Positions 52,488-61,977 of a DNA stretch of 64,000 nucleotides are shown one piece after another. The translations under genes and the position numbers were made by a program. Under the pieces are notes generated by a model that searched no databases, was not told where the DNA came from, and was given only the letters and a program-made list of their open reading frames with translations. The DNA lies in NCBI RefSeq assembly GCF_900103445.1, contig NZ_FNHS01000002.1:372001-436000 (forward strand). Reading direction: 5' to 3'. The first letter of the stretch is position 1. The number at the start of each line of letters is the position of its first letter. Origin of the DNA: Methylobacterium phyllostachyos (GTDB lineage Bacteria; Pseudomonadota; Alphaproteobacteria; Rhizobiales; Beijerinckiaceae).

Positions 52488-54974
52488 TCAATGCACATGG
52501 ATCTGGATGTCGGTCAGGGGCGCGCGGAACTCGGCGCGCAACCCGGTCTGACCATACTCAAGGTCCGCGTTGCGGGTTCCCGCCAAACCCATGCGATAAG
52601 CTTCGAACCGAACCCGCCACGACCGTCGGGCGCCGTGACGCTCGGGCCACCGGTCTTGGTCCAGTCGAGCACGAGCGTCGGCGCCTTGCCCTGCTGGGTT
52701 CGCCAAGCGATGCGCACGCTGCCCGCCCTCGCCGACAGCGACCCGTACTTGAGCGCGTTGGTCGCGAGCTCGTGCAGCAGCAGCGTCAGCGACAGGGCCG
52801 CCTGCGGACTGATGTCCATGTCGGGACCGTCCAGGGCGAAGCGGTCGAGGTCGGCCTGCATGCCGAGCACGCTCTCCATGACCGACCGCATCCGGGCCGC
52901 CGCCCAACTCTTCTGCATGAGCACGTCATGGGCGCGCGACAGCGCCAGGACGCGGCGCTCGAACGCCACGACCGGCTCGCGCTCGGTCACCCCCCGCAGG
53001 GTCTACGTGGCAATGGACTGCACGACGGTCAGAGTGTTCTTGAGCCGGTGGGCGAGCTCGGTGTTCAACACCGCCTGGAGTTCCTCCGCCCGCACCCGGG
53101 CGACGCCGACCTCAAGCCGGTCGGCGACGTTGCGCAGGAAGGCGAGTTCCTCACCCGTCCAGGTCCGCGGCTCGACGTCGTGGACGATGAACGCCGCCAC
53201 CGTGCGCCCTCGCTCGCGCACCGGCATGTTGACCAGGGCTCCGATGGCGATGGCCTTCATTGGACCCGGGTCGTCCCGCGTGCGCGGGTCGGTGGCGACG
53301 TCATGAATCACGAGCGGTTCGCCGCGTCGGAGCGAGCCGCGGAGGTCGCCGTAGTCGTCGAAGCGGTGCCGCCCGGCGATGCTCGCGATGCCCGGGGCGG
53401 TCCAGTCCGGATTGATCTCGATGGCCTCGACGTCGCCCTCGATCCGGCCGAACCCGGCACGGGTCGCGCCCAGCGTCCGACCGACGATCTCGGCGGCGGC
53501 ACGGGTCATGTCCGCCGTGGACGTCAGGTCGCGCAGGCGGTCGCCGAGGGTCAGGAGCGCGGAGCGGCGGGCCTCGGCCTCGACGCGCTGGGTGACCTCC
53601 AGGAAGATCACCCCGAAGCGGTTCGCGTCGAGCCTGAACGCGCGGCCCTCGTACCAACAGCTGATCGTGTCGATGCGCCGGGTGAAGTTGGCCACGACGC
53701 CGGTCTCGACCACCTCGGCGAACTCGTCGACCCACGCGTCCTCGATGTCCGGGATGACTTCGCGCACGGACCAGCCGACCACCGTCGTCGGATCGATGCC
53801 GGGAAGGTCGCCCCAGGCCGGATTGACCTCGACGTAGGTCCAGTCGGTCACCCGCCCGCCCGCGTCCCTGACGACCTCGCCGACCACGAACCCCTCGCTC
53901 AGGTGGTCGAACAGACCGCGCCAATAGTCGTCCTTGTCGCGGGTCTCGGCCCAGGCCGACGCCTCGGTCAGCCCGGCGGTCGCCGCGCTGGTGAACAGGC
54001 CCACGATGTCGAGGTCGCCCGCCGTGAACGTGTCAGCTTTCGCCGATTAGCTTGAGCACGCTCAGCACGCCGTCGCCGCCCAGGATCGGCGCTAACACCG
54101 CCGAGCCCAGCCCGAGCGTCCTGACGAGGTCGCGGCCGACGTGCGGGTCGCTGCTCGCGTCCTTCATAAGGTACGGCTCGCGTGACAGGGCGCAGTGACC
54201 CGCCGCGCTGGTCGACACCGTGATGCGCTGGCCCTTGTGTGCCACCAGGGTGCCGAGGACGGCGCGGTATTCGAGGTGGTCGCCGTCGAGGAGCTCGATC
54301 ACGCCGCCCTCCGCCGCCGGCACCGCCGACATCGCGCCGGCGACGACGGCCCGCAGCACCGCGTCGAGGTCGCCACCGGCGACCGCGATCCGTGCTTGCG
54401 CCTCGCGCAGCGCCTCGCGGACCTGGTAGGCGCGCTGTTCCTCGGCCCGTGCGGCGTCGCGGCTCGCCACCGCCCGGCGGAGCTCAAGCTGGGTGACGAC
54501 CTGGCGCGCCAACGCCTTCAGGTTCTCGGTCTGGGCTGCGGTCAGCCCTCCGGGCCGGCTCACCTTGTCGATGACGCACAGGCTGCCCAGGACATGGCCG
54601 TCAGGTGTGACCAGCGGTGCGCCGGCGTAGAACCGGATGAACGGCTCGCCCGTCACTAGCGGATTGTCGCGGGTGCGCGCATCCGCCGTCAGGTCGGGGA
54701 TGACCAGGACGGCGTCGGGCTGAACCAAGGCATGGGCGCAGACCGAGCTGTTCAGGTCTGTCTCGCAATGCGGGAACCCGGCACGCGCCTTGAACCACTG
54801 CCGGTCGCCGGCCACCAGGCTGACGAGGGACACAGGGACCTGGCAGAGGTTGCAGGCCAACTGGACGATGTCGTCGAAGCCCTACTCGGCCGGGGTGTCG
54901 AGAATGGCATAGCTCAGTAGGGCGCCGAGGCGGCCGGCGTCATCGACGATGGTCGGAAGCGGATGGGTATTCAT
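52488..54974 (-). pseudogene. Decayed GAF/PAS HWE histidine kinase
   Basis: Translation from ATG 54974 gives the family start (ALLSYAILDTPAE), a TAG at codon 31 (54882-54884), a first GAF (WFKARAGFPHCETDLN, YAGAPLVTPDGHVLGSL), a second GAF, then a frameshift near 54035. In the new frame come a PAS (about 53480-53900), a GAF and the HWE phosphoacceptor (TELAHRLKNTLTVVQSIAT). A second TAG (53003-53005) follows, then LLHELATNALKYGSL and GFGSKLIA with another frameshift near 52593 and the end at 52488. Four lesions over one gene argue against sequencing error. It resembles the kinases at 9091 and 22048 in domain order. Confidence 0.85.
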
Positions 54975-55107
54975 CGACGGTCGTCTCGTATCGTCGCCTG
55001 AATAGCCCACCCTAACCGTTTCGTCAGCCACCGGGATCGTAGGGCGGCGTGAAACGTCGGACGCGCGCGCCCGGGGAAGTCTTCCGTGGGTGCCGGCGAC
55101 CGCGCCG

Positions 55108-57531
55108 CTAGCCCATGCGCGGGACGGCTCGCCCCACGGCCCTCCGGAGGACGCGCGACAGGTCCTCGACCGAGTAGGGCTTCCTCAGCAACTCGAACCC
55201 GTGGGTCCCCTGCACCGCCAGCACGTCGCTGTAGCCGGAGGCCAGTACCACCGGCAGGCCCGGTTGCCGTCGCCGGATCTCGCAGGCGAGGTCGACCCCG
55301 TTCATCCCGGGCATCACCACGTCGGAGAAGACCACCTCGAACCGGTACGGGATGCGTTCAAGTTCGAGCAAGGCCCTCTCGGAGTCCGTCGCCCAAACCG
55401 TACGGTAGCCGAGTTCCTCCAAGGCCTGTGCCGCAAAGGCGCCGACCTCCGGGTTGTCTTCCACGAGCAGGACGCAGGTCCCATGCCCATCGGCCAACGG
55501 CGCGAGCTCTTCGACCTCCCTGTCGGCGACCGCGACGGCGGTGGCGCGCGGAAGGTACATGGTGAAGTCGGTCCCCTCGCCGAGGCGGCTCTCGGCGACG
55601 ACCTCGCCGCCGGATTGTTTGGCGAACCCGAACACCTGGGACAGTCCCAGGCCCGTGCCCTGGCCGACGCCCTTGGTGGTGAAGAACGGCTCGAAGATGC
55701 GGTCGAGCACGTCCGGGGCGATCCCGGTGCCGGTGTCCGACACGGAGACAGCGACGAAGTCCCCACGGTGGGCGGGGTGACCCCGGACGATGGGCACCTG
55801 GTCGACGGACCGTACACGGATCGTGATCCGGCCTTCTCCGGACATCGCGTCCCGCGCGTTGACGACCATGTTGACCAGGGCCGTGTCGAACTGGCTCGGA
55901 TCGGCATCGATGAGGCAAGGGATCTCCCGGCCCCCGGCGTCGTGGAACGGTTCGACGAGCGTCTCGACATGGATGCGCGAGCCGGTAAGCGTGCGCACCA
56001 TGTCGGTGACGGCGGCGACGCCACGGCCGACGTCGAACACCTCCGGTCGGAGCGCCTGGCGCCGGGCGAAGGCGAGCAACTGGCCCGTCAGCCTGGCGGC
56101 CCGGTCGACGGTGTCCGAGATGGCGTCGACGTAGCGGGCTCGGCGCACCTCCGCGAGGTTCGGACGCTTGAGGAGGTCGGTCGACGATTTGATGACAGTC
56201 AGCAAGTTGTTGAAGTCGTGCGCGACGCCCCCGGTCAACTGCCCGACCGCCTCAAGCTTCTGGGACTGGCGGAGCTGCTCCTCCAGGGCCTTGCGCTCGG
56301 TGACGTCCCGGCCGGCCGCGTAGAAATGGTCGCCGCGCGGGATCGCGTACCAGGACAGCCAGCGGAAACCGCCCTCGCGCGTCCGCATGCGTACGTCGAG
56401 GTTGTCGAGCACGATGCCGTTCACGAGGTCCCCGAACACCGCCTGCACGGAGGCGAGGTCCTCGGGATGGATGAACGCGTCGAACGTTGCGCCGACGAGT
56501 TCGCCCTCGGACCAACCGAGCATCTCGGTCCAGGCCGGGTTCACCGTGCGGTACCGGCCGTCGAAACCGCAGACCAGGAACAGGTCGCGGCTGGTGCGCC
56601 AGACCATGTCGCGCTCGTCCGTCCGGTCGCGGGCGGTGTTCTCCAAGATCCGCTCGGCCTCGCGCCGCTCGGTGATGTCGTTGAACAGGATGGCTACGCG
56701 GCGCCGGGCCGGCTCACCGATACGCAGGGCGTGGACGTCGAACCACCGGCCCATCGCCACCGCGCCGCTCTCGAAGCGCGTCGGACGGCCGGTCAAGGCG
56801 ACCTCGCCGTAGGCGTCCTTCCACGACTGCTCCAGGCCGGGGATCACCTCGCTGACCCAGCGTCCGGCAACGTCCCGGAGCCCGGTGTGGCTCTCGAACG
56901 CGGGGTTGACCTCGACGAAGCGGTAATCGACGGCGCGGCCAGCCGCGTCGTAGCGCATCTCGACGATGCAGAAGCCGGCGTCTACGGCCTCGAACAGGGT
57001 CCGGTAGCGGGCCTCGCTCTCGGCGAGCCGGCCTTCCTCGGTGCGGAAGCGCGTGACGTCGAGCTGGCTCGCGAAGAAGTACCGTAGCCCCCCGGCCAGG
57101 TCGAAGACGGGGCTGACGTACAGTTCGTTGCGGAAGGGCGCGCCGTCGCGGTGGTAGTTCACGATCTCGACGACCACGTCACGACGTGCCGCGATGGCGT
57201 CACGGACCTTGGCGACGTCGGCAGGGTCCGTGTCCGGCCCCTGGAGGAAGCGGCAGTTGCGTCCGATCAGGTCCTCCGCTCCATAACCGCAGAGTTCCTG
57301 GAAGGCGCGGTTGGCGAAGACGATAGGGTTGTCGGGCAGGTTGGGGTCCGTGATGATCTGCGGCATGCGGGTCTTCTCCGCCGCCGTGAACAGCAGGTCG
57401 GCTCCTGCCGCCGAAGTCCTTTCCCCACCGGCCGGCGCGTGCACGTACCCTTCGTTCCGCCGCCGCAGCCGTTCGATCTCCGCCTCCGCCGCCATCAGCC
57501 GGCGACGCAACTCGTCGTTCTCCGCCTTCAT
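55108..57531 (-). CDS. LOV-domain hybrid histidine kinase (blue-light sensor) with receiver
   Basis: An 807-residue soluble kinase. A short coiled coil (about 1-25) leads to a LOV domain (about 45-160) with the photoactive-Cys motif GRNCRFLQG, the flanking Asn/Gln positions ([26 protein letters not shown]) and RNELYVSPV, so FMN binding and adduct formation are expected. Two further PAS domains (about 170-290, 300-420) precede HisKA ([11 protein letters not shown]), an HATPase ([22 protein letters not shown]) and a receiver ([13 protein letters not shown], about 680-800). The kinase core is the third copy of that seen at 11961 and 17070. The ATG at 57531 starts the coiled coil. Confidence 0.88.
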   Translation of the reverse strand: MKAENDELRRRLMAAEAEIERLRRRNEGYVHAPAGGERTSAAGADLLFTAAEKTRMPQIITDPNLPDNPIVFANRAFQELCGYGAEDLIGRNCRFLQGPDTDPADVAKVRDAIAARRDVVVEIVNYHRDGAPFRNELYVSPVFDLAGGLRYFFASQLDVTRFRTEEGRLAESEARYRTLFEAVDAGFCIVEMRYDAAGRAVDYRFVEVNPAFESHTGLRDVAGRWVSEVIPGLEQSWKDAYGEVALTGRPTRFESGAVAMGRWFDVHALRIGEPARRRVAILFNDITERREAERILENTARDRTDERDMVWRTSRDLFLVCGFDGRYRTVNPAWTEMLGWSEGELVGATFDAFIHPEDLASVQAVFGDLVNGIVLDNLDVRMRTREGGFRWLSWYAIPRGDHFYAAGRDVTERKALEEQLRQSQKLEAVGQLTGGVAHDFNNLLTVIKSSTDLLKRPNLAEVRRARYVDAISDTVDRAARLTGQLLAFARRQALRPEVFDVGRGVAAVTDMVRTLTGSRIHVETLVEPFHDAGGREIPCLIDADPSQFDTALVNMVVNARDAMSGEGRITIRVRSVDQVPIVRGHPAHRGDFVAVSVSDTGTGIAPDVLDRIFEPFFTTKGVGQGTGLGLSQVFGFAKQSGGEVVAESRLGEGTDFTMYLPRATAVAVADREVEELAPLADGHGTCVLLVEDNPEVGAFAAQALEELGYRTVWATDSERALLELERIPYRFEVVFSDVVMPGMNGVDLACEIRRRQPGLPVVLASGYSDVLAVQGTHGFELLRKPYSVEDLSRVLRRAVGRAVPRMG

Positions 57532-57873
57532 CCACAAATGCCCCGCTTGGCGTCTTCGAACCTGGCCGCCACGTTCAAAACAATTGCCACGTCGATGGGG
57601 TCCCGATACCGGACGCATCGCCTCATGGCCGCTGGCGACGGATACTCGCCCATTCCCGCCGGCATCTCTAAGGAATGCGCGTCCCCTGGAGTTTCGCAGC
57701 TCGCGCGTTTCCGGGCATCTACGACGTGCTCGGTCATGCGGCATACGCCAACACATTTCCCCGGCCGCCGCCTGGCGCAGCGTCACGATGACGGCGGCCC
57801 GCTTCACATTTAAGTCTGCATCTCACCATTCATCCCGACCCTGGCGGTCATCGAAATCGAGGGGGGCGTTCGC
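57532..57873. other. Divergent intergenic region between the LOV kinase and a PAS kinase
   Basis: About 340 bases with no supported gene. Open frames on either strand resemble nothing. It must contain the two divergent promoters. I found no clear operator. Confidence 0.5.
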
Positions 57874-58998
57874 TTGGAGCGAGCCGCGAACCTGACCAGC
57901 GACGACTTCCGCGCCCTCGCCGACGCGCTGCCCCAGATGGCCTGGGTCGCCGAGCCGAGCGGCGAGATCATCTGGTACAATCGTCGCTGGTACGACTACA
58001 CCGGCACCACCCTCGAACAGATGCGAGGTTGGGGCTGGCGCGACGTCCACCACCCCGACCACGTCGAGCGCGTCGTGGAACGCATCAGCGAGGCTTTCCG
58101 CACCGGCGAGCCATGGAAGGATACCTTCCCGCTTCGCGGCGCCGACGGCGAATACCGCTGGTTCCTGTCGCTGGCGCAGCCCCATCGCGGGCCGGACGGC
58201 GCCATCCTGCGCTGGTTCGGGACCAACACCGACATCACCGAGCGCAAAGGCCTGGAACGCCGGCTCGCCCGTCACGCCACCGACCTGCGCCGATCCAACG
58301 AGGAGCTGGAGCAGTTCGCCTACGTCGCCTCCCACGACCTCAAGGCGCCGCTGCGCGGCATCGAGAACCTCGTCGGATGGATCGAGGAGGATCTCGAAGG
58401 CTCGCTGACCGGCGACGTCCAGACCAACATGGAGTTGCTCAAGAGCCGGGTGCGGCGGCTCGACAGCCTGCTCGACGACCTCCTGGCCTATTCCAGGGCG
58501 GGACGGGCCGACGCGACGATGGACACGCTCGACACGAAGGCGCTCGTCGAGGAACTCGCCGTGCTGGTCAGCCCGCCCGCAGGCTTCGCCATTACGGCCG
58601 ATGCGTCCCTGCCGACGTTACAGGCGGCCCGGGCCCCACTGACCCAAGCCTTGCAGAACCTGATCGGCAACGCCATCAAGCACCACGACCGGCCGGCCGA
58701 GGGTCATATCTCGGTCGCGGCGAGGCCGGCGGGGGACGCGTTCGAGTTCGTTGTGACCGACGACGGGCCGGGCATCCCCGAGCAGTTCCGCGAGCGCGTC
58801 TTCGGCATGTTCCAGACGCTCAAGCCCCGCGACGAGGTCGAGGGCAGCGGCATGGGGCTGGCCATCGTGCGCAAGCTCGTCGACCGGCTGGGCGGCAAGG
58901 TCTGGCTTTTCGACGGGCCCGACGGACGCGGGCTGGCGGCGCACTTTACATGGCCGCGCGACGGCCGGAAGGGACAGGCGGATGGGCTCGACGGTTAA
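57874..58998 (+). CDS. PAS sensor histidine kinase
   Basis: A 374-residue soluble kinase. One PAS (about 10-130: LPQMAWVAEPSGEIIWYNRR, DGEYRWFLSLAQP, TDITERK) is followed by HisKA of the phytochrome-like type with SHDLKAPLRGIENL (His about 155) and an HATPase with NLIGNAIKHHD, DDGPGIP and GSGMGLAIV. No receiver. The start is TTG at 57874 with GAGGGGGG a few bases upstream. The receiver gene at 58982 overlaps its end by 17 bases, so the two form a cognate pair. Confidence 0.82.
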   Translation: MERAANLTSDDFRALADALPQMAWVAEPSGEIIWYNRRWYDYTGTTLEQMRGWGWRDVHHPDHVERVVERISEAFRTGEPWKDTFPLRGADGEYRWFLSLAQPHRGPDGAILRWFGTNTDITERKGLERRLARHATDLRRSNEELEQFAYVASHDLKAPLRGIENLVGWIEEDLEGSLTGDVQTNMELLKSRVRRLDSLLDDLLAYSRAGRADATMDTLDTKALVEELAVLVSPPAGFAITADASLPTLQAARAPLTQALQNLIGNAIKHHDRPAEGHISVAARPAGDAFEFVVTDDGPGIPEQFRERVFGMFQTLKPRDEVEGSGMGLAIVRKLVDRLGGKVWLFDGPDGRGLAAHFTWPRDGRKGQADGLDG

Positions 58999-59407
58999 CA
59001 TCCTGCTGGTCGACGACGACGAGGTCGACGTCCAGGGGCTCAAGCGCGCCTTCAAGAAAAGCAAGATCGGCAACCCGATCACCGTCGCCCGCGACGGCAT
59101 CGAGGCCCTGGAGATCCTGCGCGGTGAGAACGGGCGCGAGCGCCTGCCCAAACCGCACCTGATCCTGCTTGACTTGAACATGCCGCGCATGAACGGCATC
59201 GAGTTCCTGGAGGCGGTCCGCGCCGACGAGGACCTGCGCTCGGCGGTGGTGTTCATGATCACCACGTCGAAGGCCGACGAGGACCGAATGCGAGCCTACG
59301 GCCACAACGTCGCCGGGTACATCGTCAAGCGCGACCCGGCCAACACCTTCATGGAAGCGGTGGCGCTGCTGGAGCACTACTGGAAGGTGGTCGAGTTTCC
59401 TGCATAG
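58982..59407 (+). CDS. Response regulator of the Rcp1 type
   Basis: A 141-residue single receiver resembling phytochrome-associated regulators such as Rcp1. Three acidic residues in LLVDDDEVD, the phosphoacceptor Asp in LILLDLNMPRMNGIEFL, Thr in MITTSKADED, Lys in IVKRDP and a helical C-terminus (FMEAVALLEHYWKVV). No DNA-binding domain. Its start overlaps the PAS kinase, and the next gene starts 9 bases after it. Confidence 0.85.
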   Translation: MGSTVNILLVDDDEVDVQGLKRAFKKSKIGNPITVARDGIEALEILRGENGRERLPKPHLILLDLNMPRMNGIEFLEAVRADEDLRSAVVFMITTSKADEDRMRAYGHNVAGYIVKRDPANTFMEAVALLEHYWKVVEFPA

Positions 59408-59415
59408 TCCCCATC

Positions 59416-60693
59416 GTGACGAACCCGACCCGCATCCTGCTGATCGACGACGACGCGGTCGACCGCGCGGCCGTGCGGCGGGCTCTCGCCAAGTCCGGCC
59501 TCGCCCACACCCTGACCGAGGCGGCCGGCGGCGAGGATGGCGAGCGCCTCGCCTCCGAGGATACGTTCGACTGTATCCTGCTCGACTATCGCTTGCCGGG
59601 TGTCGACACGTTCGCGCTCCTGAAGACCCTGCTGGCGGCCGAGGGTGAGGCTCGGGCGGTCCTGATGCTGACCGGCGAGGCCGACCCGGACCTGGCGACG
59701 CGGCTGATGCGGGCCGGCGCACTGGACTACCTCGACAAGGCCGAGGTCACGCCCTCCGGCCTGGCCCGCGCGATCCGCTACGCCGCGGCCAGGCAGGCCT
59801 TCCAGGCCGAGCTCGCCACGGCACGGCGCGAGGCGGAGGCGAAGTCGCTCGAACTCGACACGCTGAACCGGCAGAAGTCGCTGCTGTTCTCGATCATCGG
59901 CCACGATCTGCGCAACCCGTTCCAGGCGCTGCTCGGCCTGTCCGAGGTGCTGGGCAAGGCCGTGGCGGCTCGCGATCCCGCCTCCATCGAGCGCAGGTCG
60001 AAGGGCATCCACGAGGCGGCGACGCAGGCCTACGCCCTGCTGGAGAGCCTGTTCTCCTGGGCCAGCGTGCAAATGGATACCCTGGCGGTGACCCTCCGTC
60101 CTCTGGATCTCGATGGGGTCGCCGCCGATGTCGTCTCGGGTACGGGCGAGGCAGCGGCTGACAAGGGACTCAGGCTCTCGACGGATACGGGCGGCCTCAA
60201 GGTCCTCGGCCAACGCGACATGCTCGCCACGGTGCTGCGCAACCTCGTCAGCAACGCGGTGAAATTCACGCTGCCGGGCGGGGCGGTCGAGATCACCGCG
60301 AAACCCGTCACTCAGGGCGTCGAGATCTCGGTCGCGGACAGCGGCCTCGGCATGCCACCCGGTCGCGTCGCCGACCTGTTCCGACTTGACCGTCGCGTCA
60401 CCACCAACGGCACGGCCGGCGAACGCGGCAGCGGGTTGGGACTGTTGCTGTGCCGCGATCTCGTCGAACGACTGGGAGGGCGCCTCGACGTGCGAAGTGT
60501 CCCCGGCCGCGGGACGACCTTCAGCTTCATCCTGCCCGCATCGCCCGCGGCAGCGTGCACTTCCGGCGAAGGGCGGCCGGAACCCAGTCCGGGCGTGACC
60601 GTCGATGCGCCTATGTCCAGCGACGGGAACGCCCGCGACGTTTCCCCACCCCGCAACCCTGGCCGCAACCGCCAAACGCCTGGCGAGTTTTGA
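59416..60693 (+). CDS. Receiver-histidine kinase fusion
   Basis: A 425-residue protein with its receiver first: LLIDDDAVDR, phosphoacceptor Asp in ILLDYRLPGVDTF and Lys in LDKAEVTPSG (about 1-125). It is followed by a coiled coil and a histidine kinase with SIIGHDLRNPFQALLGLSEV (His about 160) and an HATPase (LVSNAVKFTLPGG, DSGLGMPP, GSGLGLLL). A Pro/Arg/Ser-rich tail ends it. The order suggests it takes phosphate from the PAS kinase via the receiver next to it, or is itself a relay. GTG start. The next gene lies about 70 bases downstream. Confidence 0.85.
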   Translation: MTNPTRILLIDDDAVDRAAVRRALAKSGLAHTLTEAAGGEDGERLASEDTFDCILLDYRLPGVDTFALLKTLLAAEGEARAVLMLTGEADPDLATRLMRAGALDYLDKAEVTPSGLARAIRYAAARQAFQAELATARREAEAKSLELDTLNRQKSLLFSIIGHDLRNPFQALLGLSEVLGKAVAARDPASIERRSKGIHEAATQAYALLESLFSWASVQMDTLAVTLRPLDLDGVAADVVSGTGEAAADKGLRLSTDTGGLKVLGQRDMLATVLRNLVSNAVKFTLPGGAVEITAKPVTQGVEISVADSGLGMPPGRVADLFRLDRRVTTNGTAGERGSGLGLLLCRDLVERLGGRLDVRSVPGRGTTFSFILPASPAAACTSGEGRPEPSPGVTVDAPMSSDGNARDVSPPRNPGRNRQTPGEF

Positions 60694-60763
60694 TCCTCGT
60701 CGTCTGACCCGCTCCGCCGCGGGTTCCGGTTTCTACCCCCGGAGCGTACGTTGGGAGCAAGGC

Positions 60764-61768
60764 TTGTCACAATTTGGGGATATCAGGCTTGACGGGGTCG
60801 ACCTGCGGCTACTCCGGGCCGCCGTCGAGGCAGCCGGGGAAGCCATCCTCATCACCACCGCCGACCTCGACGAGCCCGGCCCCGTGATCGTCTATGCGAA
60901 TCCGGCCTTTTCCCGGCTTTCCGGATACGGCTTCGACGAGGTCGTCGGACATTCCCCGCGGTTCCTGCAAGGTCCCGCGACCGAACGTGGCCCCCTCGAC
61001 GCGGCCCGCCGCTCCCTGGTGGCTGGCGATGCGTTCCAGGGCGAGGCGCTCAACTACCGCAAGGACGGCTCCACCTACCGGGTGGAGTGGCTGATCACCC
61101 CGGTCCGGGACGCGGACGGTCGGATCACCAACTGGGTGTCGGCCCAGCGCGACGTTACCGAGAGACGGGCGTTCGAGGACCGCCAGACGATGATGGTGCG
61201 CGAACTGCACCACCGAGTGAAGAATACCCTTGCGACGGTCCAGGCCGTGCTGAATGCGACCTTGCGCTCGGCAATGTCGCCGTCCGAGTTCTTCGACGCC
61301 TTCACCGGGCGGATCGTCTCCCTCGCCCGGACGCACGCCCTCATCACCGAGGACCAGGCCCAGGCCGCCTCCTTCGAGGGGCTGCTACGGGCCGAACTCG
61401 ACCCGTACTCCGAGGATGGCCGGGTGACGCTCATGGGACCCAGTCTCAGGCTGCCGTCCGAGCTCGCTGTACCTGTGAGCATGGCCTTGCACGAGTTGAC
61501 CACGAACGCCCTCCGGCATGGAGCCTTGGGGCATCCGGGCGGACGCGTCGTCGTGACTTGGGGTCTGGAGGACGACCCGGGCGGACAGGCGTTGGCTTGG
61601 ACCTGGAACGAACACGACGGGCCGCCGCCTGCGCTGCCGACGCGTGAGGGATTCGGATCGCGCCTCCTGAACAAGATCCTGACCGCCCAGACGGCGGCGG
61701 AGGTCAACTTCGCCCACGATACCGACGGCTTACGGATCGGTGTCCGCGTCCCCTTGCGGCGGGGGTGA
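60764..61768 (+). CDS. LOV-like PAS HWE histidine kinase lacking the photoactive Cys
   Basis: A 334-residue soluble kinase. The PAS domain (about 15-125) has every LOV landmark except the cysteine: GHSPRFLQGP where LOV has NCRFLQ, with VIVYANPAFSRLSGYGFDEV, NYRKDGSTY and NWVSAQRDVT. Flavin may bind, but the Cys adduct cannot form. The HWE core follows with VRELHHRVKNTLATVQAVLN, MALHELTTNALRHGAL and GFGSRLL. No receiver. The TTG at 60764 with GGGAG 7 bases upstream is preferred. An ATG at 60605 would add 53 residues of unlikely composition overlapping the previous gene. Confidence 0.78.
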   Translation: MSQFGDIRLDGVDLRLLRAAVEAAGEAILITTADLDEPGPVIVYANPAFSRLSGYGFDEVVGHSPRFLQGPATERGPLDAARRSLVAGDAFQGEALNYRKDGSTYRVEWLITPVRDADGRITNWVSAQRDVTERRAFEDRQTMMVRELHHRVKNTLATVQAVLNATLRSAMSPSEFFDAFTGRIVSLARTHALITEDQAQAASFEGLLRAELDPYSEDGRVTLMGPSLRLPSELAVPVSMALHELTTNALRHGALGHPGGRVVVTWGLEDDPGGQALAWTWNEHDGPPPALPTREGFGSRLLNKILTAQTAAEVNFAHDTDGLRIGVRVPLRRG

Positions 61769-61977
61769 CCCCTTCCGACGCCGGGAAGCGGGCTCGGAAA
61801 GGCGTGGGCACGGCCGGTCGGTCGCAGCCTCCTGCGTACGATCCTGACGGTCTTGCCGGATGACGCCAGCGGCATCTTGGCCTATGGAACGCCGGCCGCG
61901 ACCGTGACGGCGTGCAAAGGCCCGCCGACGCAACCGAAGATGCTCCCGGCAATCATGTTCCCCGCGCGGGTGGCCGC

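Noticed and set aside
57528-57737. Minus-strand frame ending in ATGA overlap with the LOV kinase
   Set aside because: It resembles nothing, and the overlap can arise by chance; it is not an RHH gene.
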